Below, one piece after another: positions 45,850 to 58,100 of a stretch of DNA of 64,000 nucleotides. Each line of letters starts with the position of its first letter. Within the stretch, counting starts at the first letter, position 1. The stretch comes from Siphonodentalium dalli (taxonomy: Eukaryota; Mollusca; Scaphopoda; Gadilida; Siphonodentaliidae): positions 254,636,484-254,700,483 of the forward strand of contig CP136064.1 in the NCBI GenBank assembly GCA_032622095.1, read 5' to 3'. A program made the position numbers and the translations under genes. The notes beneath the pieces are model-generated. The model searched no databases. It saw only the letters and a list, made by a program, of their open reading frames with translations, and was not told the origin of the DNA.

Positions 45850-46330
45850 ATATTAATTTAAAGCCACATGGCGGTTTGCCCTCCAAAATACACCTAATAA
45901 TACTCGCTTTTGAACTTTTCCCGGATACAAAATAGGTCGATAAATACTTGAACTACCTTTCCATGGGCATTACATGTCCCAGAAAGACACATTGAAGTTA
46001 TACAAAATACAATTTTTAACATGGTGTTTGGTTCCCCAAACAAACAACAGCAATGTGCACGGCATGGAGCAGAAGAGAGCTTTCCGAGTTAGTCTGTTCC
46101 TGATATGGTAGAAATAAAGAGCGTTTGTTTCAATGTTGTGAGAAAAATTGAAAACAGCTGGAAAATGGCTGTGACTATGTCAAGTGTTTTTTTCCAGATC
46201 ATATGAAGCCGATATATCAATATTTCGTGTATTTGTTTAACCTATATTATGCCTCCTTCCAAATTACGTAGACAAAATTTGGAAGCTACAATGAGCCACG
46301 TGCGCTTAAGTTACCAATTATATTCAGAGA
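45850..46330 (+). repeat. Dispersed repeat family 5, copy 2
   Basis: Collinear with 44380-44840 over more than 400 bp, about 75 % alike by eye. Confidence 0.8.
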
Positions 46331-46394
46331 TGTTTAGCATTTAACTATTTAAGTTTGTGCAGAGCTGATTTTATTAGCTCAGAAGAAGTGGTTT

Positions 46395-46575
46395 CAGTTT
46401 GCATATAGCTCAAATTAAATAGCAATAGATCAACATATCAGAATGTTCAGAGATGATCAGAACAACTACTCACATTTCAGTTTGCATATATATAGCTCAA
46501 ATTATATAGTAATAGATCAACATATCAGAATGTTCAGAGATGATTAGAACAATTACTCACATTTCAGTTTTGTTT
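46395..46575. repeat. ~85-90-bp tandem duplication
   Basis: GCTCAAATTA.ATAG.AATAG followed by ATCAACATATCAGAATGTTC appears twice, ending both times in CTCACATTTCAGTTT. Confidence 0.92.
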
Positions 46576-47167
46576 CCTTTTTTGGGAGGCTTTCACAGTA
46601 TTTGTATAACACGGTTATCAGAATATCAAATATGATATTCATAGTTGGGCGTCTATAGAGCTTGGGAAGCGGTTTCGTGCATATCAAATTTTAGTTCTGT
46701 TTGTAAGTCGTTCCCAGATGTTTAGCTTACTTTACTCGTATTTAAATTCGCGCAGAACTATTTTTCACGCCCACATCGCTGCGAGATCAATAAACATAGT
46801 ACGACGGTATGTTGATTTAAACCCACAGGATACGAACCATGTATTCATACCATACCATAGAAGAAATAAAAGGCTATATAAATGAGTTACATATACATTA
46901 CGTAAGGTTGGATAATTATATTTACATGCTGCAACCAATCTTAACAACACTATACATGTACATAATTATGTAAAGTGGTAAATCATGGCAAATTCTTCGA
47001 TTTGCAATGCCTGTCATAAATATTCTACCAGGTTGTAGGCATTTCCATATCCGCAACCACTGAGAGACACCGTAGCCAGACAGGCTGTGTGAATTAGATC
47101 AAGATTTTTGCGAAAATAATATTTGTCAGTTTTTAATTAGCGCAGCGAAAAACAGTATTGCGTCATG

Positions 47168-47278
47168 TTTAACTACGAGAAGTGTAGACCCTGCCCAAGT
47201 TCATGATGCATAACGCTATTAGTTTAACTACGAGAAAGGTAGACCCTGCCCAAGTTCGGGAAGCATAACGCTATTACT
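47168..47278. repeat. 55-bp tandem duplication
   Basis: TTTAACTACGAGAA..GTAGAC with CCTGCCCAAGTTC and GCATAACGCTATTA, two adjacent copies. Confidence 0.93.
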
Positions 47279-47289
47279 TTAAGTATGGG

Positions 47290-48113
47290 TACGAGCTTAA
47301 GATTTCAAGATGTTTCCAGCTTTATTGGTGAAGTGAAAGTCCTTGCATTAAGTACATCTAGATAGCAGTGATTTCATTGGCTGGAAAAATTATCCATTGT
47401 GCCCGGCGAAGCGACCAAACATCAGCCAGAAACTGGCAACTCCCCCAAATAGCGATATGGGATACAAAGTCAAGTCAGCGACGACTCCACCCGGAATTGA
47501 ACCCATATCGTCAGCGCTCGAGAGCGAGTCGATCTGGAGCAGAGTCCAGAGTCTTGAGGCTAATAGGCAACGATGGAACAACAACAACTCCAGTGGTATG
47601 TGTAAATTGTGTGGCAAGGAACCAGAAAGTTTGGAACACTTTATCCTAAAGTGTGACAAATTGGAGCAGTGTCGAAATGCAGCACTTTCAAACATCATGT
47701 CTGCATATCATACTTTATTTGGTGTACTATTTACAACTTTGACTGATGATGAACAGATGCAAGCAATTCTGGATATATGGAAGCAAGTGCAGTGCTCAGA
47801 TGCGGACGTAAGAAATGAGGACACTGTCAAGCTGCAATCACTAACGGACAGATTATGTTATACCCTCCACACACAAAGGATACAGCTTCTAAATTCATAA
47901 CGTTTTGTTCAATCTTCAAACTCTTAACTGAATGACTTTCATACTTTTATATTTGTGGATGCGATACTTGGGTCCATCAGAGAAGATTTTATGGTTGTGT
48001 TTATTTAACATTTAATAATTAACTGTGTACACACTTTTGTATAGTGTGGTTGCTCTACGAGAGCGGATAGATCAATAGAAGAAGAAGAAGTACCGACTGA
48101 GCCACCGAGCCCC
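47290..48113 (-). mobile_element. tRNA-derived SINE split by a LINE insertion
   Basis: Minus strand: the 5' head GGGGCTCGGTGGCTCAGTCG at 48113-48094 carries an A-box (TGGCTCAGTCGG), while the B-box (GGGTTCAATTCC) is at 47504-47493, about 590 bp away instead of ~35. The sequences at the gap (CGCTC at 47515-47519 and TACCGACTGAGCC at 48091) close to a normal tRNA-like head if the LINE is removed. Confidence 0.82.
47520..48090 (+). mobile_element. LINE 3' end inserted in the SINE head
   Basis: The frame to 47898 encodes SRVQSLEANRQRW and CKLCGKEPESLEHFILKCDK, a C-terminal zinc-knuckle of a non-LTR RT protein, then a tail ending QRIQLLNS. A 3' UTR follows and ends in (GAA)n at 48077-48090. 5' truncated. 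The upstream part of the same open frame (47397-47519) is SINE sequence, not LINE. Confidence 0.85.
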
Positions 48114-50282
48114 ACCCCCTCCATTAGAAAGCAAAACAAATGTATGAGGGTGTATAGAGAGCATACTATAGAGATTGTTGTGTAACCTTTTCGAAGGGAT
48201 TGTGTTTCTGTTTGTTACCAATTAATATCTAGGAAATGTTCGACGCGTTGGCTGATTACACTTGTGAACAGTTTTGAGGCAACTCATAACAGCTATTTTC
48301 CGGTAATTACCGGGTCAAGATTAGCTCCCATTTTCTAAACAATCGGGCGAATATTTCCAAATTCCCAGTCATGTGGAACAAGACCTGTGGAGAAAACCTG
48401 GTTTTCAATAAATTAAATAAAACATTTTTAATTAAATCAACGTTTTATATAATCACTTGTTATGTAATCATTTGTCCGCATATTTCCTTGACATAAGTTT
48501 CTTGACCGACCTCTCGAGTTCTTCCATATTTATATGTTCGCTTAAACAAGATCAGTCGCTATTCGACTTTAATCATTATTAGCATGTTCTGCTCGAACGT
48601 TTTCAACTAGTGCTATGTTAATTACATACGTTTGCAATTGTTGAATAAAGTTATGGGTTAACACCCATGGACCTGGCGACAGGGGCGGGTGATGTGTTGG
48701 TGTCTCACCTCCAACCTTGGTCCAAATTTTCAACAATTGGGAATTTCATACCGAATACAACACTAGTTGGAACTTTCACACCAACAATGGGTTGAAATTG
48801 TTCTTATAGTTTGAATTTCCAACAATTTACCAGTGTGTTGATACCAAAATGTACATACTTTCCTAATTTTGGTCAACAGTTGACTGAAATGGCCATCAGT
48901 TGGAATTTTACAACCATAGGGGTTGTGAGGTTGTAAATTTCCAATATTGCCGATGAACCATGGTCGACCCTGTGTGTCCTCCTCCCTCATGTGAATTTGG
49001 CTGCAGTTAGGCGACTATATATTAGTAGTTTTGTAATTTTCCAGGTTCAGGTCAACAGGTCCGCATCATAAGGGGCAGAGCCATGGCCCATTGGATTATG
49101 TTCCTCCCTCTGGCTAGTGACCACACGACTACTGGTTCATTCGGAATATAGGCTAGCACCCAAAACTCATGGATGGTTGTTGCAAATGGAAACTTTAGTC
49201 TGGTTCAATGCGGAGGTGCAGTTGGAAATTCCAAGGTGGCCATCCACCAGACGGAGACCCTCTGGACAGGTCCCTGTTGACACCCGACGTTATCTAGTCA
49301 CGCCCCCATTGAATGCCCCCGCCCACTGAACCCCAACCCGATCGACGTGTCTCTCAGTGTGCGCTAGTATCGTGTGCAAATTGCAATAAATAAATGGTCG
49401 TATTGAACTTTTATTTATTATCTCGAGTCTTGAAACTCATTAAATAAAAGAAATAATTGTTTCAAAATGTCTCTATGAAAAGTGTTTCATCCAATAGAAA
49501 CAATATAAAAGACCGTCTGTGGCACTGGTGTCGTGAAAGAAAGAGCAGTCAGTTATGTCCACCTCATTGACATTTCATACCTCACCCACCAACTTGAACA
49601 TAACCAGATTCCAATGTTCGCGAAATTTTATTTGCACCCGCCACCTATAGGTGGAAATGTTACAACTGCTACATCAAATCAAAAGTGTGACCAATATGAG
49701 AAAAAAATATGTTACTGCTGGTTTAGAACAACAAATTATCTGCTAATCAATGGTCGGAATAAAAGAAATGGGGACAAGATCAACCTATATATTTGGTGCA
49801 AAATTTCCAACCATAGCCTTGATTACAATTCTGCTATAGTTGCAATGCCCTCTGATCTTCTTCACGTGGCTATATTCGATCAAACACTCGCATGATTATG
49901 TGTTTCAATGTGTGGCTGTCACAGAGAACCTTCACTCCCAGGGGTTCCAATTAGACTGAATGCATGGCAATCATCGCACGGATTCATGTTCACTATCAAC
50001 TCGTGCAACATTGTTACACTTCCAGTTATGATTTATGTGATTGGTATATAGTATAAATAAACCGTTCACGACTAAATGAGAATGCATGCACATATTAGTC
50101 CACCCTCGCGCGACATGAACAATGGGACACGGCCGAATTAGACAGTGTGCTAAGCCAATTTTCATTGAGGGGCACTTTTGGAATTGGGAAAATATTGATT
50201 CAATAAATCGTGATAAATATCAATTCTGCACATCCCAACAATATGAATAAATAAAACAGCTGTGTGTAAGCTCGTTACACCG
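48114..50282. other. Intergenic sequence with one possible small gene
   Basis: 48660-48990 contains several AACAATTGG-type blocks suggesting a degenerate repeat. AATAAA signals occur near 49386. Apart from the open frame at 49614-49895 no coding evidence is seen. Confidence 0.4.
49614..49895 (+). CDS. Hypothetical 93-aa open frame with upstream TATA-like box
   Basis: Not recognised. The ATG at 49614 starts MFAKFYLHPPPIGGNV; the frame holds CDQYEKKICYCWF and ends VAIFDQTLA. The same frame is open upstream to at least 49533 without an ATG. A TATAAAAG at 49504-49511 lies about 100 bp upstream. It could be an exon, a decayed transposon or chance. No signal peptide or domain motif is visible. Confidence 0.18.
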   Translation: MFAKFYLHPPPIGGNVTTATSNQKCDQYEKKICYCWFRTTNYLLINGRNKRNGDKINLYIWCKISNHSLDYNSAIVAMPSDLLHVAIFDQTLA

Positions 50283-50395
50283 CCCTAGTCTTAAGTTGTT
50301 CACCAAGAGCCATCCACTCGCCATGACACCCTCGCTCCGTCAAATAGCTCGTTCCGGGTTGTTTCTCTTGGTGGACAACTTAGACCGGTCTTTAG
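50283..50395. repeat. Hairpin-forming inverted repeat
   Basis: TAAGTTGTTCACCAAGAG (50293) pairs with CTCTTGGTGGACAACTTA (50367), about 56 nt of loop. Could be a small MITE or a structured transcript. Confidence 0.7.
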
Positions 50396-50719
50396 AACGT
50401 TTGGTCTATCTCGCGCTGAGTACGATTCATTGTGCCAGTGTCGATGTTCCAATTGAACAACGCAGCTAACGTGCTACCCCATGTTGTAGTCATATTGGCT
50501 TTCGGCTTGCTGCTTTGCGTAACTTCTGTTCGGTGGGGCGTTGTTTTTTTGTGGGCGGGGCTTCTCATTGGTAACGGTGGTCTGAGTACAGAAGTTCAGT
50601 AATACACCTGAGCGGGCATTTGAACAAAGTTGATTGGGCTCATCAATTGACAAAGAAGTAATGCCTCGCAAACATAGATGAACAAGTGACGTAGTCAATT
50701 ACGCTTACTCACTTGCAAG

Positions 50720-51400
50720 TGCATTGTGATGATTGAGCGCCCAATCTACAATTGAGTATGATTCGTGTTCTGTCTGTACATAAATACAATAGTTTTTCGG
50801 CGTGGTTATTTGTCAAATTATCGTGATTAGTGCGTTCGATTGATATCCTGGTGATATGATATTTTATGTGATATAACATTTTCTTATCTGCCTCAAGGTC
50901 GCACATAGTTACGATTCTCAGTGTAACAGGAAGGTCGCACATAGCCCCGGTTCGGGCATTCATATCGCATATAAGGATAACATGAAGGTCGCACAAAGCT
51001 TCGGTTCCGGCAATAATATCGCCTATCGGGATAACAAGATCGTATCTGACATTTCTGTATAATATTGATATACGGAGATTTTCAGATTCCTTCTCAATGA
51101 AAAATCTAGAATTTTCAGGCGCAATATAGATATTTCCAAATGCGATACGTTCTCCGTTTTCGTTTAACAATAGTCACAACGTAATAGCATACCTTTAAGT
51201 AATTATAGAGAATCTTTCAAAATTATAGGGAAGCTTTCAGTAATGATGGAGGAGCTTTCCGTAATTATAGAGAATCTCTCAGTAATTATAGAGCAGTTTG
51301 TTCTGAGTGAATTATGTACGGCGATGTAAAGGCCACTCGATTTGAATCGACAGGCGCCGCACATCCTATAGGTCCCACGACATGTGTTGCACAATATAGC
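50720..51400 (-). mobile_element. LINE endonuclease remnant with internal tandem repeats
   Basis: 51110-51145 encodes FGNIYIAPENSRFF and about 50940 ICDMNARTG, the PENS and (G)D.NARTG motifs of LINE apurinic-type endonucleases; upstream SSGLYIAVHNSLRTN fits the same domain. It is disrupted by a 27-bp repeat (51205-51300, giving SIITES units) and a ~57-bp repeat around AAGGTCGCACA (50896-51000). Confidence 0.75.
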
Positions 51401-51419
51401 TCAAATGACATGTGTTAGA

Positions 51420-52030
51420 TGGATATTTTAATAGGTAATATTCCTTGAGAATCAAGTGACCAAGCAATGTCTTTCATATTGAAGTCGCCTGCCATCAAAA
51501 CTATGTCGTCGGGACAATGCCTTTACTGAGAAGTTTCTGTAATTTGTCGAATTCATCAACATAAGGCGCTTTGTTTTCCGGTGGCAAATACGCTGACGAT
51601 ATGTACACATTTGAATGTCCACAAACCGCCTCGACCAAAATAATTTCAGCGTCAGTTTCAAATTCTGCGCATCTGCTCCTTGTTAATTGGTTGCTGATAG
51701 CTATCAGTACCCCACCTCCATCACGTTGCGTAGACGAAACAATTCTATCTCGCCGGAATACTGAATATTGTCTAAGATCGAAAAGTTCACTATCAAATAT
51801 ATGGTCCATTAGCCACGTTTCACTGAAACATATCAAATCGTAGGACCCGTCAGAAAAGAATCTATTAACTTCGGATAGTTTTGTTCGAATTTCCTGTGTA
51901 TTCGGATAGAAAACGTTGATATGTTCATTTGAAAATTCCCGAATAGTAATATCTTTCAGCTTATGTTTCCTTCCACCCCGACACCCACGTTTAGTTGGTT
52001 TCCGCCGACATACGCCGATATCCTTTATTT
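51420..52030 (-). mobile_element. LINE endonuclease-domain remnant (second family)
   Basis: 51501-51836 reads ICFSETWLMDHIFDSELFDL, then RRDR.....DGGGVLIAIS. After a frameshift near 51510, DDIVLMAGDFNMKDIAW supplies the GDFN catalytic motif. Upstream YPNTQEIRTKLSEV belongs to the same domain start. Typical of CR1/jockey-like endonucleases; dead. Confidence 0.9.
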
Positions 52031-52274
52031 AATCACAAACATATTTATATAATCGGGGACATTCTAGATTTTGACAAATACTGATTCTTTCACGACACCT
52101 TGTTGAAGAAATTGAGTTAGTCGCAACTTCACTCACAGTTTTAGAGAGAGCCCTACAGCTCAAACGACATTTCCACAGCATATAGCTCCCCTGAGGGGTG
52201 TTCCATGGCCTACAGTTGTTCCACGGCAAAAAGCGATCGCGACAATATACGCTTAAGAGGCAACGGTACATTAG

Positions 52275-54625
52275 ACAACATATAAACGTTTATACACAGC
52301 TCCTCGCACGACCGGGCAGCCCCATTGGCCCATGGACAACGTAATATGATGCCTTATGGTAGTGGGATACACACTAAGTATAGGTTGCGAACGTTTATTT
52401 ACTGTGTCATCCACCGCCGGTTTTATTAACCCTTTCAATTCCGATATTGGATAAATAGTGGAATAGACTAGTAACAAAATTGTTCACTTTAAATTATGAC
52501 TAAAGTATGAAATTTTTCACTTATGCACATATTCACATACTAATTGGTATTAGGTATGGTACTACGCTGAAATTTTCCTTTAACCCATCTTTTAAGGGAT
52601 TTCGCGAATGTCACTCTTACCATGGAATATGCAATTACAAATTAGGCATATACAGTAAGTATGATTCTGCGAGATATATTAATACATTTTAGGCCAACAT
52701 TGGAACCCCTCATCCAAGATGGCCCTCAAAATGGCAGCCGTAAGTGGAAACTTTAATATATATTCTATATCAGTTTCAGCTGTTTGGAACTGGTTGAGAA
52801 ATTGACTTTATTTTGTGGTGTTCATGTTAACTGATCATTGTAGGAATGAAATATGTCATTCATGGCGTTCCATCCCCTTGAAATCCTTAAAAAATCGATT
52901 TTTACAGAATGCATAATGTAAGTGATGCATACCATTACTTGTGGCAATATTGATCCAATGGAATAAAAATTGTCACTTTGGCTAAAAAAGGGCTGTCAAA
53001 ATGGCGGCCAAAATATGGAAAATGGTAAATATGGTCCCAGTGTGCAATATAATCGCTTGTAAAAAAAAGTTGTGGTTGATGTATACACTTGGATATCATG
53101 TCGTAAGTAGATTGAATACTAACATTTATGATGCATCTTTGTTAAGTGTTACGATTACATTACTAAAGTTTTGGAAGTTTCTCTAACAATTATAACTTAT
53201 CAGGCTTGAACTATTTGGAACTATCTTTGGTATTTATGGATTTAATCAGTCTTAAATGCATCTCATTAAGGTGTGTTTAGAAAAGAATATCAGCACTAAT
53301 CCAGACATTGGTCGTGATTTCATGTAAATTGACATTTCATTTACCTGATTTCGAGGTGCCAGGACAATATACAGGGATGTCCATCCACTTACATTGTACG
53401 ATATTAGTAGACAGTGTATAACCACTGGAAATGGGAAAACTACCCCACGTAATTGAAATTTGGCAAAAGAAGATCATCGTGGACTTCAGTACTTCTATGT
53501 ACAAACCGAACATTATCGCTATTATGTCCCGATTGTAGGGCTCCAGGACACTCAACGCGCATAAACCACATCAGTAATAATTACAATTTGACCACACACA
53601 GCCCGAATTCTTGAGCAAAAGGTCAGCACGAGTCCCAACATATTCGTCGTGATTTTATATAAATTGTCATTTTTACCTAATATCGAGGTGCCAGGACAAA
53701 ATATTGGAAATTTTTCTCAAAATTCTCACTTATCAGCCTTGGACTATTTGGAGCTATCTTTGGTGTTTATTGATTTGATCCGTCTTAAATGCATCACATT
53801 GTGGTGTTTTTAGAAGAAAAAAATACTCAAAATGGCTTGCAAAATGGCCACAAAATTTGATATAATAGTTGATATGTTCACATATATTCATTATTTCTCT
53901 GCGCTTCTGTAAAGGTAGAACATTGTGATTCACTTGGCTATTAAACATGCTACTTAATCAACTGAGAACTATATGTTCTATTCGGGTTGTCCATGTACCT
54001 TATGTGGCATGACAATTCCATTTTAAATGATGCGAAATATAATTTAACCGAAAACTTCTTATCGGATTCTGGCCATGTTTTGAACGGAAATGAGCATAAA
54101 TCTGAAAATGAACCGAGAGGGGCCTACTCTGGCCCAATAACATGTGACCATTTTTGTTCCATTGAGTTGAAATATTCATAAGCAATGGTATACCTCACTT
54201 ACCGTGCACAGATCTGTCCATTCTTAAAATATGATTAGAATCCTAACGGCGATTCTTGGTGAAATTCATACCAAGTTCTGTAAAAATCGAATTATTGAGG
54301 GATCGGAAGGGTCTGCGATCCCACGAATGGCATATTTCATTGCTTCAATGATCAGTTAAATGATAAGTGAAATTGCATAGTGGCGCCATACCTAATATCG
54401 ATGAGTATGTGAATATGTACATATGTGCAAAATTTCATACTTTAGTCATAAAGTGAACAATTTTGTTACTAGTCTATTCCACTATTTAGCAAATATTGGA
54501 ATTTAAAGGGTTAATAAAAACCGGCGGCGATGCCACAGCAAATAAACGTTCGCAACATATACTTTGTATGTATTCCACTACCATACGGAGTCATATTATG
54601 TTGTCCATGGGCCCATTAGGCTGCC
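52275..54625. repeat. Second long inverted repeat, related to 19.4-24.1 kb
   Basis: 52300-52590 matches the reverse complement of 54375-54620 (shared AATAGTGGAATAGACTAGTA and ACAAAATTGTTCACTTTA), continuing to 52910/54280. The interior carries diverged copies of the same blocks as the 19-24-kb element (CATCCAAGATGGCC, TTTGAACGGAAATG, TCGATTTTTACAGAA). Confidence 0.85.
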
Positions 54626-55010
54626 CGGGCTTGCCCGGGCTCTCCTGTGTTATTCTCGTGCATATCGTCATTTAAGGGGTTAACGAAGCCGGTCGTGAAC
54701 GAGATGGCGAGTCAATATTCCCAGTATACCTTTAGTAAGTGCCTCGCTACCAGTAGTAATCAATATATAATCTGATCGGCCCCCTGTGTGCCCGGACTCT
54801 CCCGGGTTCTTTTAGTCAATATCGGCATTTAAAGGTTTAATAAACCCGCCGGTGGATGACACAGCAAGTCAATTTTCATAATCTATGCTTATTTTGTATC
54901 TAACTACCATAAGCCATTACATTACACTGCCCGCGGGCCCATGGGGCTGCCCATGCCCACCGGGCGTGTTTGGGCGTGCCCGGGCTTGCCCGGGCGGTAA
55001 CTAGTCACAC
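54500..55010. repeat. ~165-180-bp tandem repeat, three diverged units
   Basis: Each unit has GG.TTAA..AA.CCGG, a CAGCAAGTCAAT-like block, AGTAT..TT..GTA, CTACCA and GGGCCCAT..GGCTGCCCGGGC. GC-rich CCCGGGC clusters are at 54635-54650 and 54975-54998. Confidence 0.65.
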
Positions 55011-55145
55011 CGATCCAAGCCTATATTTAGTTCACACGACTTGCGTTCCACAGCATGTAAGTCACATGACGGGTATTCGACAACCGATAGCTCTCAACCA
55101 CAGCGCTAACAAGTAACTGTCATGACGTGTGTTCCACAGTCTATA

Positions 55146-58100
55146 AATCACACACCGGGTGTCACATCTATATCTATATTTGCGAATGTATGTCTGTCTT
55201 TCTGTCTGTCTGTCTGTGTTATATAGAACTTCACAGGGGACCACCTAGATGGCACAAAAGGGGTCTAATAGGGGTAACTTTTTACGAGAAAGATAATGGC
55301 GAGGGTCAGAATTTTCTATTTGACGCCGTTGTTGTCAGGGGCAGAAAAGGGAAAGGGGCAGAACAAAATTTTCGCCGATTGCCACGAAACGTATATATAA
55401 TCATCCCCATAATATGAGGAATCTAATGGTGGGGTTTAAATATATGCCAAAAGTCGCGCCGTTCGCGTCAGTGATGCCAGGAAGGGGAGTGGGGCACCAA
55501 AATTGAACAAAATAATTTTAGCGCCGAATTCCACCAGATTGATGCACATTCTTCTGAGATCTTCTCCAATGAATCTTATTGTGTGATTTAAAGACGCCAA
55601 ATTGGTGTCGTTGGGATGAGATATTTGAGGGGCGGAGGGTGGGTACTAAACCGACAAGAATTGGTTTGGTCGCCGATTGCCACGAAACTTATACAAATTC
55701 ATCCCCATGGTATGAGGTGTCTAATTGCGTGGCTTAAAGCGGTCAAACGTGGCGTCATTCGAGTCAGGGGAGAACTGAAAGGGAGAGGGGCACCAAAATT
55801 GATACACAATATTTTTAGCGCCAATTTCCACCAAATTGAATCACATTCTTATTTTCGACTCTAACAAATGTTATATACACCCATATAGAGTTGCCAGAGA
55901 ATATTTCCGCGTAATTTATTAACTCCAACCCTCGAAAATACATGTTTTCCACTTCCCCACATATATTGGACCCTTCACTGATTAATTTAATTACTCACAG
56001 TCACCAAACCCTGTGGGAAACAGACGTCAGGACAAAATAGACCAAGATGCTCTTAATTCGATAGTATGTGACACTCGCCCTACCACATCGCCGTAGGTAT
56101 AATACTTATGAATAACACACACCACAGCAATTAAAAGATTAACAAGAAGTATGCACTTTGTCAGAATTATCTTATTGTACAAAACCACCGATGTAAACAA
56201 AAATTCTTTAAGCTTTTCAAGCATTTCAACAATAATTGGCTCTTTCGTGTAAACTCAAAGTGCGAGACTATACTTTTCTCATTCATGTGAATTATTAATT
56301 GAATTATCCTTGTTTGACTGACTAATGCACCGTAATTATGTTATACTAGCAGGGTTACCCGGCGTTGCCAAGGTTAATGCGATGTGAAACCCTCTGCATG
56401 CTGTGGATATTTTTTGGGAATAGAGAATACTCTTGCTCAAAGTGTTATACGTATTTTCATAAATTCTATATTCAAATAGCATCACAAAACATGATTATTA
56501 CAGTCATGGAATATAAGTAGTGGCTCACCTTGTCAATTGTCATTTTGTTTATCGCGATTAATCCCTTCCACCAATAATGAAGTATGTATTTATTTACAAC
56601 TGCGTATACTTCAGACGTTATCTTATGATACATGAACATCATAAACATATTAGTTCGCAAAAATAAAAGACGACAATTGGGTTTTACAAATTGAGATGTA
56701 TCAATCAATCTAGTGGGCTGGACTAAGATCTTGAGGACACCTGGCCAGGTGCTCCTCTGTCCATGGTGCTATATATTGGCTAAATATTCTCAGTTTAAAA
56801 TAAATGTTGCTGTTCACGTATATCAGCTACATGTGCCAGGCACAGAACGAGATTTTGAGTTGTTTGTGTCAGTCGATGAGTCTGTTCTGAAACCCTTGTC
56901 AGATGTCAGTATTGGAGGATCCTGAAAAGTCATGTGCTACTGACTGCGTTTTCTTTTATATCAGAAGAAACTATATTTGACTGCACACTGTGACCACTAT
57001 TTTTGAACGGGTCTTCCATACCTCTTGACAAATTGTAACTTTTTTGTGGAAACTGTATTGAATGGAACAGACTCAATTGTCTTATAATATATATGCAATC
57101 CTCTGACTGTTCGAGGTATCTCAGTTTGCACGAATATATGTATCTCTTAAATATAATAATAAATATACGTTTAATGCCTCTTCTATGTATCTCTTTTTGC
57201 TAGCTCATTGTGTGAATGTCCTGATTACCATCCCCATATAAATATGACAGTTGAGAAGATATAATTATTCAAGTGACTTAAGTGGGTCACCATTTGTCGA
57301 GGTTGTGAAATGTGAACGCCCAAAACTCCTTAAAATGATATGGAGATGGCCTGGGTGACTATATATAACTTATATGTGGATATAGGCGAATAGCAATCTT
57401 ATCAATGATATTGCATATCCTCTCGCCACCCGTGACCCAAACGACACCAAATGTGATTTAATTCATCGTATATCATTTGAGAAAAAAATTTGGTGGAAAT
57501 TAGTGCCAAATATATTTGTATTAGCTTTGGCACTTTTGACATATTTAAACCAGCCCATTAGACTCATGGATGCATGATATACTGCAGATGATTATATATA
57601 GGTTTGGTGGTAATCAGCAACTAAACAAATTCTGAGAATAGTTATGACCCCACATCTTTCAACCAAACGACAGCAATTTGGCGTCGTTAAATCGCACGAT
57701 GATATTCCTCATATCATAGAGAAGAATAATATATCAATTTGGTGGAAATCTTGGCTAAAAATAGGTTATTAAATCAATTGTTTGTTTTATGCCCCACCCC
57801 TGGAACGCTTACTCGAACAACGCCATATCGCGGAGGTGATTATGTATGCGTTTGGTGGAAATCGGCGACAAAACTATTTCACCATATTTGTTAATTTTGC
57901 CGACCCTTTTCTGTCCCTGAAACCAACAGCGTCACTTTTAGAAAATTTAAACCCGCACCATTATCTCCCTTGTAAAAAGTTACCCCTCTTAGAACGCCTT
58001 GGTGCCATCTCGATTGTACCGCGTGAAGTTATATATAGAACGCACACAGACAGAAAGACAGAGAGCACGATGTGATTTCTCGTATCATTTGAGAAGAACG

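Noticed and set aside
56027..56224. Minus-strand frame with a hydrophobic segment (CILLVNLLIAVVCVI), considered as the missing signal-peptide exon of the protease.
   Set aside because: No donor in the required phase (one leftover base) and no link to exon 1.
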